A stretch of 15,443 nt of DNA from positions 1 to 15,443 of the forward strand of contig UQOH01000048.1 of assembly GCA_900542625.1 (NCBI GenBank), in the 5' to 3' direction. Under the pieces are notes generated by a model, which saw nothing but the letters and a program-made list of their open reading frames with translations, ran no database searches and was not told where the DNA came from. How positions within the stretch are numbered: position 1 is the stretch's first letter; the number at the start of each line of letters is the position of its first letter. Positions 13,753-15,443 of this stretch are shown one piece after another. The position numbers were made by a program, and so were the translations under genes. Source of the stretch: an uncultured Fusobacterium sp. Lineage in GTDB: Bacteria; Fusobacteriota; Fusobacteriia; Fusobacteriales; Fusobacteriaceae.

Positions 13753-15072
13753 ATGAAACCAATAGTTGCCATAGTTGGAAGACCAAATGTTGGAAAATCT
13801 ACATTGTTTAATAAATTGGTTGGTGACAGAGTTGCCATCGTTGACGACCAGCCTGGTGTTACAAGAGACAGACTTTACAGAGATACTGAATGGAGCGGAA
13901 AAGAGTTTGTTCTTGTTGATACAGGAGGACTTGAACCAAGAAACAACGACTTTATGATGTCAAAAATAAAACAGCAGGCAGAAGTTGCTTTAAACGAGGC
14001 AGATGTAATTCTTTTTGTTGTTGACGGAAAAGCAGGGCTTAACCCTCTTGATGAAGAGGTTGCTTATTATTTAAGAAAGAAAAACAAACCTATCATTCTT
14101 TGTGTTAACAAAATTGATAACTATCAGACTCAACAGGAAGATTTATATGATTTCTGGGCTTTAGGTTTTGACAATCTTGTGGGAATATCAGCTGAACACA
14201 AAACAAACCTTGGAGATATGCTTGATTTAGTTGTTGACCTTATTGATACTGTTGAAATGCCTGAAGAGGAAGAGGGATTAAAAATTGCTATCATTGGTAA
14301 ACCAAATGCAGGAAAATCTTCTCTTGTAAACAAACTTTCAGGAAAAGAAAGAGCTATTGTAAGCGATATTGCAGGAACAACAAGAGATGCAATAGATACT
14401 CCTATTGAATTTGAAGGTCAAAAATATGTCCTTATTGACACTGCAGGAATCAGAAGAAAATCAAAAGTTGAAGAGGCTCTTGAATATTATTCTGTATTAA
14501 AAGCATTAAAAGCTATTAAAAGAGCTGATGTATGTTTCTTACTGTTTGACGGTAAAGAGGGGCTTTCTGAGCAGGATAAGAGAATTGCAGGAATTGCTCA
14601 CGAAGAAAAGAAACCTATTGTTATTGTTGTAAATAAATGGGATTTAATCGAAAAAGAAAAAAATACTATGAAAGAGATGAAAGAGTATCTTTTAGCAGAA
14701 CTTCCATTCCTTTCTTATGCACCAATCGAATTTATCTCTGCTTTAACAGGACAGAGAACAACAAAACTGTTTGGTATTGCAGATAAGATTTATGAAGAAT
14801 ATACTAGAAGAATTTCTACAGGACTTCTTAATACTGTAATCAATGAAGCTGTTATCATGAACCCTCCTCCTACAAGAAAAGGAAGAGTTACAAAAGTTAA
14901 CTATGCTACACAGATTGCAACTGCACCGCCAAGATTTGTATTGTTCTGTAACTATCCTGAGCTTATGCACTTCTCTTATTCAAGATATATTGAGAATAAG
15001 ATAAGAGAGGCTTTTGGATTTGAAGGTTCTCCAATAGAGATTATATTTGAAAAGAAAAACCAGGAAAAATAA
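13753..15072 (+). CDS. der: Ribosome-assembly GTPase Der (EngA), tandem GTPase domains
   Basis: This 439-residue protein has two GTPase domains in tandem, unique to Der/EngA. Domain 1 has GRPNVGKS (9-16), DTGG (56-59) and NKID (119-122). Domain 2 has GKPNAGKS (182-189), DTAG (229-232) and NKWD (294-297). A C-terminal KH-like domain (about 350-439) contains GRVTKVNYATQ. It assists maturation of the 50S subunit and is generally essential. SD AAAGGAGG lies just before ATG. It is followed by an intrinsic terminator. Length and motifs are normal. Confidence 0.97.
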   Translation: MKPIVAIVGRPNVGKSTLFNKLVGDRVAIVDDQPGVTRDRLYRDTEWSGKEFVLVDTGGLEPRNNDFMMSKIKQQAEVALNEADVILFVVDGKAGLNPLDEEVAYYLRKKNKPIILCVNKIDNYQTQQEDLYDFWALGFDNLVGISAEHKTNLGDMLDLVVDLIDTVEMPEEEEGLKIAIIGKPNAGKSSLVNKLSGKERAIVSDIAGTTRDAIDTPIEFEGQKYVLIDTAGIRRKSKVEEALEYYSVLKALKAIKRADVCFLLFDGKEGLSEQDKRIAGIAHEEKKPIVIVVNKWDLIEKEKNTMKEMKEYLLAELPFLSYAPIEFISALTGQRTTKLFGIADKIYEEYTRRISTGLLNTVINEAVIMNPPPTRKGRVTKVNYATQIATAPPRFVLFCNYPELMHFSYSRYIENKIREAFGFEGSPIEIIFEKKNQEK

Positions 15073-15082
15073 AATAATTAAG

Positions 15083-15110
15083 AAGCTGCTGTTATTAAAT
15101 ACAGCAGCTT
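15083..15110 (+). terminator. Intrinsic terminator after der
   Basis: A perfect 10-bp stem (15083-15092 with 15101-15110), 8-nt loop, then a T run. It lies 10 nt after the der stop codon. Confidence 0.92.
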
Positions 15111-15115
15111 TTTTA

Positions 15116-15443
15116 TTTCTATAAACTTACTGTTTTTATGGTGCAATTTTACACTCTGTTTTTTTCTGTTAAAATTTATATATCATACATATTCAGGAAG
15201 ATTATAGCAGAAAATTCTTTTTATTACAAACGAGATAGATATTAAAAATTGACCATCAAAAATAAAAAAATAGATTTTGAAAACAAAAAATAAGAAAGGC
15301 TGTATAAAGTAAAAAATATGAAAATAATACAGTTGGTTTAAAACAGTTCAAAAATTTCTATAATAGTAAATAAAAACATAAAAAAAGGTGTATAATTAAT
15401 TATAATTTTTTATACAGTTTTTTTAATTTTAATTTCACAGTGA
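15116..15443. other. AT-rich non-coding stretch
   Basis: I see no ORF with an SD on either strand. The only structure is an inverted repeat CTGTATAAA (15300-15308) / TTTATACAG (15409-15417), and a palindromic TATAATTAATTATA (15391-15404) that carries -10-like sequences. It probably contains the promoter region of a gene beyond the window. Confidence 0.5.

Noticed and set aside
15300..15417. Inverted repeat CTGTATAAA/TTTATACAG as possible ends of a small mobile element
   Set aside because: The arms are only 9 bp, and there are no flanking duplications, no transposase and no second copy in the window. It is expected by chance in such AT-rich DNA.
1..15443. CRISPR arrays, tRNA or rRNA genes, insertion sequences, phage genes
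   Set aside because: No regularly spaced repeats, tRNA cloverleaf, rRNA sequence, transposase or integrase motif was seen on either strand.

Overview
The window is a very AT-rich stretch of chromosome that looks like Fusobacterium or a close relative. It has Gram-negative (LPS/Kdo) genes, strong AAGGAGG-type ribosome binding sites, short gaps, a PutP-type Na+ symporter and a D-cysteine desulfhydrase-like enzyme. This assignment comes from gene content and base composition, not from a marker-gene comparison.

Layout from left to right. Positions 1-196 hold the 3' end of an HU-family DNA-binding protein gene (+). It ends at a bidirectional terminator (217-260) that it shares with a five-gene sugar-import operon read on the minus strand from about 5179 to 282. 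That operon encodes two ABC permeases, a MalK/UgpC-type ATPase, a substrate-binding lipoprotein and a TIM-barrel sugar isomerase/epimerase. Upstream is a minus-strand pair: a DUF2147 exported protein and a D-cysteine desulfhydrase/ACC deaminase-family PLP enzyme, ended by a strong terminator at 5280-5321. Next are murE and kdsA (9243-6944, minus). They overlap at TAATG and supply peptidoglycan and Kdo precursors, with a terminator at 6909-6937. Then come putP (10853-9411, minus) and a PTS EIIA-like gene (11750-11301, minus). On the plus strand, a radical-SAM YgiQ gene and the ribosome-assembly GTPase gene der follow, with a terminator at 15083-15110. The last roughly 330 bases are AT-rich and hold no gene I can support.

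The most interesting part is the 447-base stretch between the PTS gene and putP (10854-11300, read on the minus strand). It contains a perfect-consensus promoter (TTGACA, 17-nt spacer, TATAAT). This is followed by a 16-codon leader peptide with an excellent ribosome binding site, which ends Ser-Pro-Met-Val-Pro-stop using the codons CCG and CCC. After it come three RNA segments that can pair in mutually exclusive ways (1:2 or 2:3), then a perfect intrinsic terminator whose 5' arm can also pair with segment 3. A second small ORF of 33 codons lies between the terminator and putP. This has the architecture of a translation-controlled transcription attenuator in front of a proline transporter gene. 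I propose that it senses proline (charged tRNA-Pro) through the leader peptide. I know of no described example, but I could not search for one.

Smaller observations: KdsA combines the metal-binding Cys of the metallo class with the CDGP motif I associate with the non-metallo class. Both ABC permeases carry Lys in place of the near-invariant Gly of the EAA loop. Four TTGTTCA motifs cluster between putP and murE.
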